From contig JAUYOG010000049.1 of assembly GCA_030695945.1 (NCBI GenBank), forward strand, positions 186,001 to 250,000: DNA of 64,000 nt. Reading direction: 5' to 3'. Source of the stretch: Ramlibacter sp. Its GTDB lineage: Bacteria; Pseudomonadota; Gammaproteobacteria; Burkholderiales; Burkholderiaceae_C. Under the pieces are notes generated by a model, which saw nothing but the letters and a program-made list of their open reading frames with translations, was not told the DNA's origin and did no database searches. How positions within the stretch are numbered: the first letter of the stretch is position 1; each line of letters starts with the position of its first letter. Shown here piece by piece: positions 57,681 through 64,000 of this stretch. A program made the translations under genes and the position numbers.

Positions 57681-58460
57681 TCAGGTCCGGTAGCCGAGAT
57701 CGCTCGACAGCTGGCGTGCCGCGGCACGCAATGGCCGGTCGACGGCGCCGCCCCAGGCCGGGTCGAAGGTGCCGCTGGGCCCGAGCGCGACGATCCCGAG
57801 CACGATGTGCCCGTCGGAATCGAACACCGGCGCGCAGAACCCGACGATGCCGGGCAGCAAGGTATCGACCACGCGGGCCGCGCCGCGCTGGCGCACTTCA
57901 TCGAGCAGCGCCCGCGCTTCAGTGAGGGTCCCCGGCACGTCGCCGCGGCCCTGCTTCTGGGCGCGCGCTATTTCTTCCTTGAGCAGCGGCGTGATCGCTT
58001 CCTTCGACAGCCAGGCGGCGAAACAGCGGCCGGTGGCGGACGACAGCAGCGGCATCACGTCGCCGAGCCGCAGGTTCACCGTGACCGCCTGCGGCGATTC
58101 TTCCCAATGCACGATGGTCGGGCCGTGGTTGCCCCACACGGCCAAGGCCAGGGTGTGGCCGCCGATCTGTTCCATGAGGCCGACGATGCGCTCGCGGGCG
58201 AGCTTGACGGCATCGAGGCGTGACAGCGACGCCAGGCCGAGCTTGAGTGCCGCGGGGCCCAGGTCGTAGCGCGTGCTGCCGGCGTCCTGCACCACCAGCT
58301 GCAGCCGCTGGAAGCTCACGAGGTAGCGGTGCGCCTTGGCCGCGCTCATGCCGGCCGCGGCCGCGAGGTCGCGCAGCATGAGCGGGCCGGGACCCTTCGA
58401 CAGGACCTCCAGCAGCGCGAAGCCGACCTCGACGGACTGGATCCCGGCGCGCTCCTTCAT
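57681..58460 (-). CDS. IclR family transcriptional regulator
   Basis: A 259-residue regulator with an N-terminal winged helix (SVEVGFALLEVLSKGPGPLMLRDLAAAAGMSAAKAHRYLVSF, read as LRDLAAAAGMSAAKAHRYL, about residues 28-47) and a C-terminal effector-binding domain with VNLRLGDVMPLLSSATGRCFAAW and VVDTLLPGIVGFCAPVFDSDG. It is divergent from the fumarylacetoacetate-hydrolase-family gene across 99 bp, so it most likely controls that catabolic gene; a candidate operator lies between. The 2-bp gap to the DUF3108 gene suggests co-transcription. Confidence 0.92.
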   Translation of the reverse strand: MKERAGIQSVEVGFALLEVLSKGPGPLMLRDLAAAAGMSAAKAHRYLVSFQRLQLVVQDAGSTRYDLGPAALKLGLASLSRLDAVKLARERIVGLMEQIGGHTLALAVWGNHGPTIVHWEESPQAVTVNLRLGDVMPLLSSATGRCFAAWLSKEAITPLLKEEIARAQKQGRGDVPGTLTEARALLDEVRQRGAARVVDTLLPGIVGFCAPVFDSDGHIVLGIVALGPSGTFDPAWGGAVDRPLRAAARQLSSDLGYRT

Positions 58461-58481
58461 GCCCGCCGTCTTCCTGTAGAA

Positions 58482-58515
58482 TTACGATTAGGTAAATTCA
58501 TTTCACAATGCGTAA
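58482..58515. promoter_or_regulatory. Candidate IclR operator
   Basis: The AT-rich patch between the two divergent genes contains AAAT-TC-ATTT (58494-58503) and a surrounding inverted repeat TTACG (58482-58486) / CGTAA (58511-58515). IclR-family sites are short AT-rich palindromes of this kind; the match is by eye only. Confidence 0.35.
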
Positions 58516-58559
58516 CGTCTTCCGACTGTAGCGCATCCAACTCCCGGGGGCAAACAGCG

Positions 58560-59570
58560 ATGAAGCTCGCCACTTATAAAGACGGTTCGCGCGACGGCCA
58601 GCTCGTCGTGGTTTCGCGCGACCTCGGCACGGCGCATTATGCGACCGGCATCGCCGACCGCATGCAGCAGGTGCTGGACGATTGGGGCTTCCTGTCGCCG
58701 CAATTGCATGACTTGTACGAGACGCTCAACGGTGGCAAGGCGCGCCACGCGTTCCCCTTCGATCCGGCGCAATGCATGGCGCCGCTGCCGCGCGCCTACC
58801 AGTGGGCCGACGGATCGGCCTACATCAACCATGTGGAGCTGGTGCGCCTCGCGCGCAACGCCGAAGTCCCGGCCAACTACTACACCGAGCCGCTGATGTA
58901 CCAGGGTGGCAGCGACGATTTCCTGGGGCCGACGGACGACGTGATCGTGCCCAAGGAGGAATACGGCATCGACTTCGAGGCCGAGGTGGCGGTGGTGACC
59001 GGCGACGTGCCCATGACGGCCACGCCCGAGCAGGCGCTGGAAGGCATCCGCCTGGTGATGATCGCCAACGACGTGTCGCTGCGGCACCTGATCCCCGACG
59101 AACTGGCCAAGGGCTTCGGATTTTTCCAGAGCAAGCCCGCTACCGCGTTCGGCCCGGTGGCCGTGACGCTCGACGAGTTCGGCGACGCGTGGGACAAGGG
59201 CCGCCTGCACCTGACGCTGCAGAGTGTCTGGAACGGCCGCACCGTGGGCATGTGCGACGCCGGCAAGGAGATGACCTTCCACTTCGGCCAGCTGATCGCC
59301 CACGTCTGCAAGACGCGCAACGTGCGCGCCGGCAGCATCGTCGGCTCTGGCACGGTGAGCAACCGCGCCATCGAGGCCAACGGCAAGAAGGAGTGGACCA
59401 AGGGCTACAGCTGCATCGCCGAGAAGCGCGCGATCGAGACGATCCAGGACGGCAAGCCGGCCACCGACTACATGAAGTTCGGCGACACGATCCGGATCGA
59501 GATGAAGGGCCGCGACGGCCAGAGCGTCTTCGGCGCCATCGACCAGAAAATCGCGCCGCTCAAACGCTGA
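58560..59570 (+). CDS. Fumarylacetoacetate hydrolase family protein
   Basis: A 336-residue metal-dependent hydrolase with the FAH C-terminal domain (about 110-336). Motifs: the metal-binding acidic cluster YGIDFEAEVAVVTGDVP (read as FEAEVAVV, about 140-147), IRLVMIANDVSLRHLIP, FFQSKPATAFGPVAVTLDEFGD and GSGTVSN. ATG at 58560 (MKLATYKDGSRDGQL) is the conserved start. The family acts on C-C bonds in aromatic-ring catabolism, such as fumarylacetoacetate or acylpyruvates; the specific substrate is uncertain, since no maleylacetoacetate isomerase or homogentisate dioxygenase gene lies nearby. It is probably controlled by the divergent IclR regulator. Confidence 0.9.
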   Translation: MKLATYKDGSRDGQLVVVSRDLGTAHYATGIADRMQQVLDDWGFLSPQLHDLYETLNGGKARHAFPFDPAQCMAPLPRAYQWADGSAYINHVELVRLARNAEVPANYYTEPLMYQGGSDDFLGPTDDVIVPKEEYGIDFEAEVAVVTGDVPMTATPEQALEGIRLVMIANDVSLRHLIPDELAKGFGFFQSKPATAFGPVAVTLDEFGDAWDKGRLHLTLQSVWNGRTVGMCDAGKEMTFHFGQLIAHVCKTRNVRAGSIVGSGTVSNRAIEANGKKEWTKGYSCIAEKRAIETIQDGKPATDYMKFGDTIRIEMKGRDGQSVFGAIDQKIAPLKR

Positions 59571-59581
59571 GGGGCGCGATC

Positions 59582-60001
59582 ATGGAAGACCGCTTCGGCC
59601 TCTCGCGTTTCGTGCAGGCCCAGGCTGCGGTGTATCCGCAGGTGGTGGCGGAACTGCGCGCGGGCCGCAAGCGCAGCCACTGGATGTGGTTCGTCTTTCC
59701 CCAGATCGAAGGCCTCGGCCACAGCGCCATGGCGCAACGTTATGCCGTCGGTTCCCTGGACGAAGCGCGCGCCCATCTGGAACATCCCGTCCTGGGCGCC
59801 AGGCTGCGTGAATGCAGCGCGCTGGTGCTGGCCGTGCCGGCCAAGACAGCGCACGAAATCTTCGGCTCACCCGACGACCTCAAGTTCCACTCCTCGATGA
59901 CCCTGTTCCATCGGGCCGCGCCCGCCGAGCCCGTGTTCGGCGAATGCCTGCGGAAGTATTTCGCCGGGCAGGAAGACACGTCCACCCTGGCCCGGCTATA
60001 G
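59582..60001 (+). CDS. DUF1810 family protein
   Basis: A 139-residue cytoplasmic protein. The N-terminus MEDRFGLSRFVQAQ, the core GRKRSHWMWFVFPQIEGLG (about residues 30-48) and SSMTLFHRAAPAEPVF are conserved in DUF1810, a family of unknown function with scattered distribution. It starts 11 bp after the FAH-family gene and is probably co-transcribed. Its stop lies in the palindrome CTATAG, which also supplies the stop codon of the convergent otsA gene, so the two ends overlap by 6 bp. Confidence 0.85.
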   Translation: MEDRFGLSRFVQAQAAVYPQVVAELRAGRKRSHWMWFVFPQIEGLGHSAMAQRYAVGSLDEARAHLEHPVLGARLRECSALVLAVPAKTAHEIFGSPDDLKFHSSMTLFHRAAPAEPVFGECLRKYFAGQEDTSTLARL

Positions 60002-61414
60002 CCGAAGCCAGGGCGTCCCGGTTTCTTCGGCCTGGGCCTTGGCCAGCGTTTCCAGGAAGGTGTCGCACCACCAGTGAACGTCGAAACGCCGCATGGTCTT
60101 GATCAGCGCTTCGTGCCGCTCCCGCCGCTCTTCCAGGGGCATCTGCAGCGCCAGGTGGATGGCGCTGGCGGTGGCTTCCGTGTCGTAAGGGTTCACCAGC
60201 AGCGCCTCCGGCATCTGCTCGGCGGCACCGGCGAAGCGCGAGAGCACCAGCACGCCCGGGTCCTGCGGGTCCTGGGCCACCACGAATTCCTTGGCCACCA
60301 GGTTCATGCCGTCGCGCAGTGGCGTGACCAGCGCGACCCGGCTCGCGCGGTACAGCCCGGGCAGGCGCGCCCGCGCCACCGTGCGGTGCATGTAGCGCAC
60401 GGGCATCCAGTCCAGCTCGCCGAAGTTGCCGTTGATCGAGCCGCACAGGCTTTCCAGCTCGTGAAGGATGTCGCCGTAGGCACTGACGTCTTCCCGGCTG
60501 GGCGACGCGATCTGGATCAGCGTCGCGCTCCGGTGCGTCTCCGGGTTGCGCGTCAGCAATTCGCGAAAGGCGCGCATGCGCTGGGGCAGGCCCTTCGAGT
60601 AGTCGAGCCGGTCCACGCCCACCAGCAGCTTGCGTCGCGAATACTCGCGACGCATCCGCTCGTACATGTCACGGCCCTCCGGCGCGTTGGTGAGGGCGGT
60701 GAACTCCTCGACGTCGATGCCGATCGGAAAGGCGCCGGCCTGCACGGTGCGGTTGAACGCGCGCCATCGGCCTTCGCCCAGGTTCTGGGCATGGGCTTCG
60801 GTCTGCACGTAGCTGCAGAAATGCGAATGGTCGGCATTGCTCTGGAAGCCCACCAGGTCGTAGGCGAACAGCGCCCGGATCAGCCAGTCATGTCCGGGGA
60901 TCGCGGCCAGGATCAGCGGCGGCGGCAGCGGGATATGCAGGAAGAAGCCGATGCGCTGGTTGCAGCCCAGAGCGCGCAGTTCGGCGGCCAGCGGGATCAG
61001 GTGGTAATCGTGCACCCAGATGATGTCGTCTTCGCGCAGCAGCGGCGCGAGCTTGCGGGCGAACAGCTGGTTGACGCGCCGGTAGCCGGCGATGTAGCCG
61101 GCGTCGAAATCCGCGAGGTCGAGCCGGTAGTGGAAAACGGGCCATAAAACGCCGTTGGAATAGCCGAGGTAGTAGGCGTCGTGGTCCTCGCGGTTCAGGT
61201 CCAGCGTGACCAGCTTCACCGGGCCGGCCTGGTGGGTGTGCAGCGGGGGGTCTCGATGCGTGCCTTCCCCCGACGGTTCGATGATCTTGCCGCTCCAGCC
61301 GAACCACAGTCCACCGGTGTTGTTGAGGACTTCGGCGAGTGCCACCGCCAGTCCTCCAGCGGAGGTCTTGCGCGGATCCGCAACGCGGTTGGAGACGACG
61401 ACCAGGCGGGACAT
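59996..61414 (-). CDS. otsA: Trehalose-6-phosphate synthase
   Basis: A 472-residue GT20 glycosyltransferase making trehalose-6-phosphate from UDP-glucose and glucose-6-phosphate. Motifs: VVSNRVADP and GGLAVAL at the N-terminus, [34 protein letters not shown] and the donor-binding [16 protein letters not shown] near residue 355. ATG at 61414 ([11 protein letters not shown]) is typical. It is the last gene of the otsB-GH15-otsA operon, 8 bp after GH15. Trehalose protects against osmotic and desiccation stress. Confidence 0.95.
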   Translation of the reverse strand: MSRLVVVSNRVADPRKTSAGGLAVALAEVLNNTGGLWFGWSGKIIEPSGEGTHRDPPLHTHQAGPVKLVTLDLNREDHDAYYLGYSNGVLWPVFHYRLDLADFDAGYIAGYRRVNQLFARKLAPLLREDDIIWVHDYHLIPLAAELRALGCNQRIGFFLHIPLPPPLILAAIPGHDWLIRALFAYDLVGFQSNADHSHFCSYVQTEAHAQNLGEGRWRAFNRTVQAGAFPIGIDVEEFTALTNAPEGRDMYERMRREYSRRKLLVGVDRLDYSKGLPQRMRAFRELLTRNPETHRSATLIQIASPSREDVSAYGDILHELESLCGSINGNFGELDWMPVRYMHRTVARARLPGLYRASRVALVTPLRDGMNLVAKEFVVAQDPQDPGVLVLSRFAGAAEQMPEALLVNPYDTEATASAIHLALQMPLEERRERHEALIKTMRRFDVHWWCDTFLETLAKAQAEETGTPWLRL

Positions 61415-61422
61415 GGGCGCGC

Positions 61423-63225
61423 CTAGATGACGGTGTCCCACGGCGCGGAAAGCCGCACCGCCGCATTGATCAGGCCGACCATCGAGTACGTCTGCGGGAA
61501 GTTGCCCCACATCTCGCCCGTGACCGGGTGCGTGTCCTCGGACAGCAGGCCGAGCGGATTGCGGCTGGCGAGCATCACCTCGAAGATCTCGCGCGCCTGC
61601 CCCTTGCGACCGATCCGGGCCAGCGCATCGATGCGCCAGAAGGTGCAGATGTTGAACGCCGTCTCCGGCTTGCCGAAATCGTCGGGGGCTTCGTAGCGGC
61701 GCATGTAGGGGCCGTCGCACAGCGATTGCTCCAGCGCGTCCACCGTCGCGACGAAGCGGGCGTCATGCGGGTCGATGAAGCCGACTTCCGCCATCAACAG
61801 CGCGCTGGCGTCCAGGTCGCGCCCGCCGAAGCTTTCGGCGAACGCCTGCCGCTTGTCGTTCCAGGCTTCGCGCAGGATCCGGTCCCGGATCACGTCGGCA
61901 CGCTCGCGCCACAGCCGGATCCGGTCGGGCAGGTTCAGGGCCGACGCGACCTTGGCGAGCCGGTCGCATGCCGCCCAGCTCATGAGCGCGGACGACGTAT
62001 GGATCCGCGCCCGCGTGCGCAGCTCCCACATGCCCGCATCGGGCTGGTCGTAGACGCGGAAAGCCTGCTCGCCGACCGCCTCCAGGTAGCCGAACTCCAC
62101 CTTGCCCGCGCGCCGGAACAGCCGATGGTCGTGGAACGACTGAGAGGCCCCCAGGATGATGTTGCCGTAGACGTCGTGCTGGAAATGCTCCTGCGCCTGG
62201 TTGCCCACGCGCACCGGCCCCTGGCCGCGGTAGCCCGGCAGGTGGCCGAGGATCGCTTCGGGCAGGTGCTCTTCCTGCCCGATGCCGTACAGCGGCTGGA
62301 TGTGGCCGCCGCGCGAGCGCACCACGATGTTGTTGAGCCAGCGCAGGTAGTCTTCCATCGTGCCGACTTCGGACAGGCTGTTGAGCGCGCGCACCACGAA
62401 GAAGGCGTCGCGCAGCCAGCAGTAGCGGTAATCCCAGTTGCGCCCGCTGTCCGGCGCCTCCGGGATGCTGGTCGTCATCGCGGCGACGATGGCGCCCGTG
62501 TCCTCGAACAGCGACAGCTTGAGCGTGATGGCCGCGCGGATCACCGCTTCCTGCCATTCCAGCGGGATGGCCAGGCGGCGCACCCAGGTGCGCCAGTAGC
62601 CCTCGGTCTCCTGCTCGAACAGGCGCGCGGTTTCGTCGATGCCGCCCATCAGCGTCTCGTCGGGGCCGAGGATGAAGTTCATCTGCCGGTCGGCCACGAA
62701 GAAGGTCTCCGACAGGAGGTAGTTGAGCGGCGCGTCGGTGGTCAGTCGTACGGCCTGCGCCGCCCCGACGTAGCGCACGTTGTGGCTGCCTTGGGTGACC
62801 GTGGGCGCGTGCCGGCCCCAGTCGAAGCGCGGCCGCATCACGACGCGGATGCGCGGCGTGCCGGACAGCACCTTGATGCGCCGGACCAGGGTCAGCGGCC
62901 GGAACATGCGGTCGCGGCTGGTGAACCGGGGCGCGAAGTCGGTGATCTCGACGCCTTGCCCCTGCTGGTCGTACAGCCGCGTGCGCAGTATCGCAGTGTT
63001 GGGCTTGTAGTCCTGCTCGCTGCGGGCGAAGTTCTCGATCTCGAAGGCCCAGACACTGCCGCCCTCGCCCGGGTCCAGCAGCGCGTTGAAGACCGGGTCG
63101 CCATCGAAGCGCGGCAGGCAGCACCAGACGATGCGCCCGCGCTCGTCGATCAGCGCGCTGTAGGCGCAATTGCCGATGACGCCGAGATTGAGGGAAGGCG
63201 CGGCCGGTGGCGAGGCGACGTTCAT
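61423..63225 (-). CDS. Glycoside hydrolase family 15 protein (bacterial trehalase/glucoamylase type)
   Basis: A 600-residue protein with an N-terminal beta-sandwich trehalase-like domain (about 1-220; starts LNLGVIGNCAYSALIDERGRIVWCCLPRFDGDP) and the GH15 (alpha/alpha)6 catalytic domain with SGRNWDYRYCWLRDAFFVV and KPETAFNICTFWRIDALARIGR (read as PETAFNICTFW), whose Glu fits the catalytic acid position. In actinobacteria similar enzymes hydrolyse trehalose, so here it may set the trehalose level. The start overlaps otsB's stop by ATGA and otsA follows after 8 bp. The location between synthase and phosphatase genes supports a trehalose role. Confidence 0.88.
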   Translation of the reverse strand: MNVASPPAAPSLNLGVIGNCAYSALIDERGRIVWCCLPRFDGDPVFNALLDPGEGGSVWAFEIENFARSEQDYKPNTAILRTRLYDQQGQGVEITDFAPRFTSRDRMFRPLTLVRRIKVLSGTPRIRVVMRPRFDWGRHAPTVTQGSHNVRYVGAAQAVRLTTDAPLNYLLSETFFVADRQMNFILGPDETLMGGIDETARLFEQETEGYWRTWVRRLAIPLEWQEAVIRAAITLKLSLFEDTGAIVAAMTTSIPEAPDSGRNWDYRYCWLRDAFFVVRALNSLSEVGTMEDYLRWLNNIVVRSRGGHIQPLYGIGQEEHLPEAILGHLPGYRGQGPVRVGNQAQEHFQHDVYGNIILGASQSFHDHRLFRRAGKVEFGYLEAVGEQAFRVYDQPDAGMWELRTRARIHTSSALMSWAACDRLAKVASALNLPDRIRLWRERADVIRDRILREAWNDKRQAFAESFGGRDLDASALLMAEVGFIDPHDARFVATVDALEQSLCDGPYMRRYEAPDDFGKPETAFNICTFWRIDALARIGRKGQAREIFEVMLASRNPLGLLSEDTHPVTGEMWGNFPQTYSMVGLINAAVRLSAPWDTVI

Positions 63226-63965
63226 GCAGGGACCTTTCCGGCCTTCGCGGCCACGGCGGCTTGCAGTTGGTAGCGCAGCGCGGCGGGGGAAGCCAGGCGC
63301 TGCCAGGCGACGGTGGCGCCTTCGCCTACCTTCACGCCCAGGCCGTGCATGCGCTGCACCGTCGAGAACCCGACTTCATCGGTGAAGTCGTCGCCCACGA
63401 ATACGGGCGTGCGGCCGGCGAACGGGGCCTCCCGCATGAAGTCTTCGATCGCATGGCCCTTGCTGGCCCCGCCGGGCTTGGCTTCGGCGACCATCTTGCC
63501 CCGCAGCAGCGTGAGCCCCGGCGACGCCTCGACTGCGGCCTGCATGGCTTCGAGGCAAAGGCGCTCGAGGTCGGGCGCCTGGCGATAGTGCAGGGCCACG
63601 GATCCGCGCTTGTTTTCGATCCGCAAGGCCGGGTATTGCGCGGCCAGTGCCGTCGCCGCCTCTTCCACTCGCTGCAATGGATGGGTGGACAGCAGGGTCA
63701 TGGCGCCGTCCGCGCCGCGCCGCTCGGCGCCATGCACACCCGCCGCCGGAAGTTTCAGCGGATGCAGGAAGGCGTCGATCTGTTCAATGGGACGACCCGA
63801 GATCAGCGCCAGAGCGCCACCCAGGTAGGTGTTGATGGCGCCCAGCGTGCCGACCAGGCCGGACGGCACGATCACGGCCTCGGGCTGGGGCGCCAGGTCG
63901 ACCAGGCTGCCGTCGAAATCGAGAAACAGCGCACATGAGGGGCAGAGGATGTCCACAAGATTCAT
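63222..63965 (-). CDS. otsB: Trehalose-6-phosphate phosphatase
   Basis: A 247-residue HAD-superfamily phosphatase converting trehalose-6-phosphate to trehalose. HAD motifs: I, ALFLDFDGSLVDLAPQP (Asp16 and Asp18; Ser stands where Thr is usual); II, LALISGRPIEQID; III and IV, the Lys in VAEAKPGGASKGHAIEDFM and VGDDFTDEVGF. It is first in the operon, with its promoter in the 35 bases beyond the ATG or outside the window. The stop is coupled to the GH15 start (ATGA). Confidence 0.94.
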   Translation of the reverse strand: MNLVDILCPSCALFLDFDGSLVDLAPQPEAVIVPSGLVGTLGAINTYLGGALALISGRPIEQIDAFLHPLKLPAAGVHGAERRGADGAMTLLSTHPLQRVEEAATALAAQYPALRIENKRGSVALHYRQAPDLERLCLEAMQAAVEASPGLTLLRGKMVAEAKPGGASKGHAIEDFMREAPFAGRTPVFVGDDFTDEVGFSTVQRMHGLGVKVGEGATVAWQRLASPAALRYQLQAAVAAKAGKVPA

Positions 63966-64000
63966 CGTGGTTCACCCTAACAGGGCCAGCGGTCGAGCAC

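Overview
The window is GC-rich chromosomal DNA, densely packed with genes on both strands and with no gene-free stretch over 300 bases. Gene content and order (Lrp regulator with a fused indolepyruvate:ferredoxin oxidoreductase; yajC-secD-secF; LysM protein-dprA-smg; def-fmt; purC, purE and purK; tsaB-rimI-uracil-DNA glycosylase; otsB-GH15-otsA) fit a betaproteobacterium of the Burkholderiales, most likely Comamonadaceae (Ramlibacter/Variovorax-like). No rRNA, tRNA, CRISPR array, prophage or intact insertion sequence was seen.

Layout. 1-5.2 kb: end of a nitrilase-family amidase, a PAS histidine kinase with a FixJ-type regulator, MltA and a lysozyme-inhibitor-like lipoprotein. 5.2-9.5 kb: Lrp regulator divergent from a 1186-residue indolepyruvate oxidoreductase. 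9.5-15.4 kb: YajC, SecD, SecF and a DUF1631 protein with a glycine-rich insert. 15.4-23 kb: Smg, DprA, a LysM protein, peptide deformylase, a small lipoprotein, Fmt, AzlCD and Pgk. 23-26.7 kb: an SHP / diheme cytochrome c / cytochrome b cluster with its own two-component system. 26.8-34.6 kb: central metabolism (Pyk, Fba, PurC, PurE, PurK), CnoX and TsaC. 34.6-40.7 kb: two GDSL-family lipoproteins (one with its catalytic residues lost), a SemiSWEET, PBP4 (DacB), TsaB, RimI and uracil-DNA glycosylase.

40.7-47.4 kb is the most unusual part. A GT60-type (Skp1/mucin GlcNAc-transferase-like) glycosyltransferase is divergent from a filamentous-haemagglutinin-like exoprotein. That exoprotein carries 32 perfect Pro-Thr-Pro-Ala repeats, and its only mature cysteine is three residues from the C-terminus. 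No TpsB transporter is present. I propose, as inference, that this is a bacterial mucin-like O-glycosylation pair.

47.4-64 kb: a GlcD-type flavin oxidase, an RquA-like (rhodoquinone) enzyme, LysR, PurU, an omega-aminotransferase, a tail-anchored glycosyltransferase with a ChaN-like lipoprotein, an AbrB-type membrane protein, DUF3567 and DUF3108 proteins, an IclR regulator facing a fumarylacetoacetate-hydrolase-family enzyme, DUF1810, and the trehalose operon otsB-GH15-otsA, whose upstream region runs off the window end.

Taken together the genes suggest an aerobic to microaerobic heterotroph with amino-acid and aromatic catabolism, possible low-oxygen quinone chemistry and trehalose-based stress protection.
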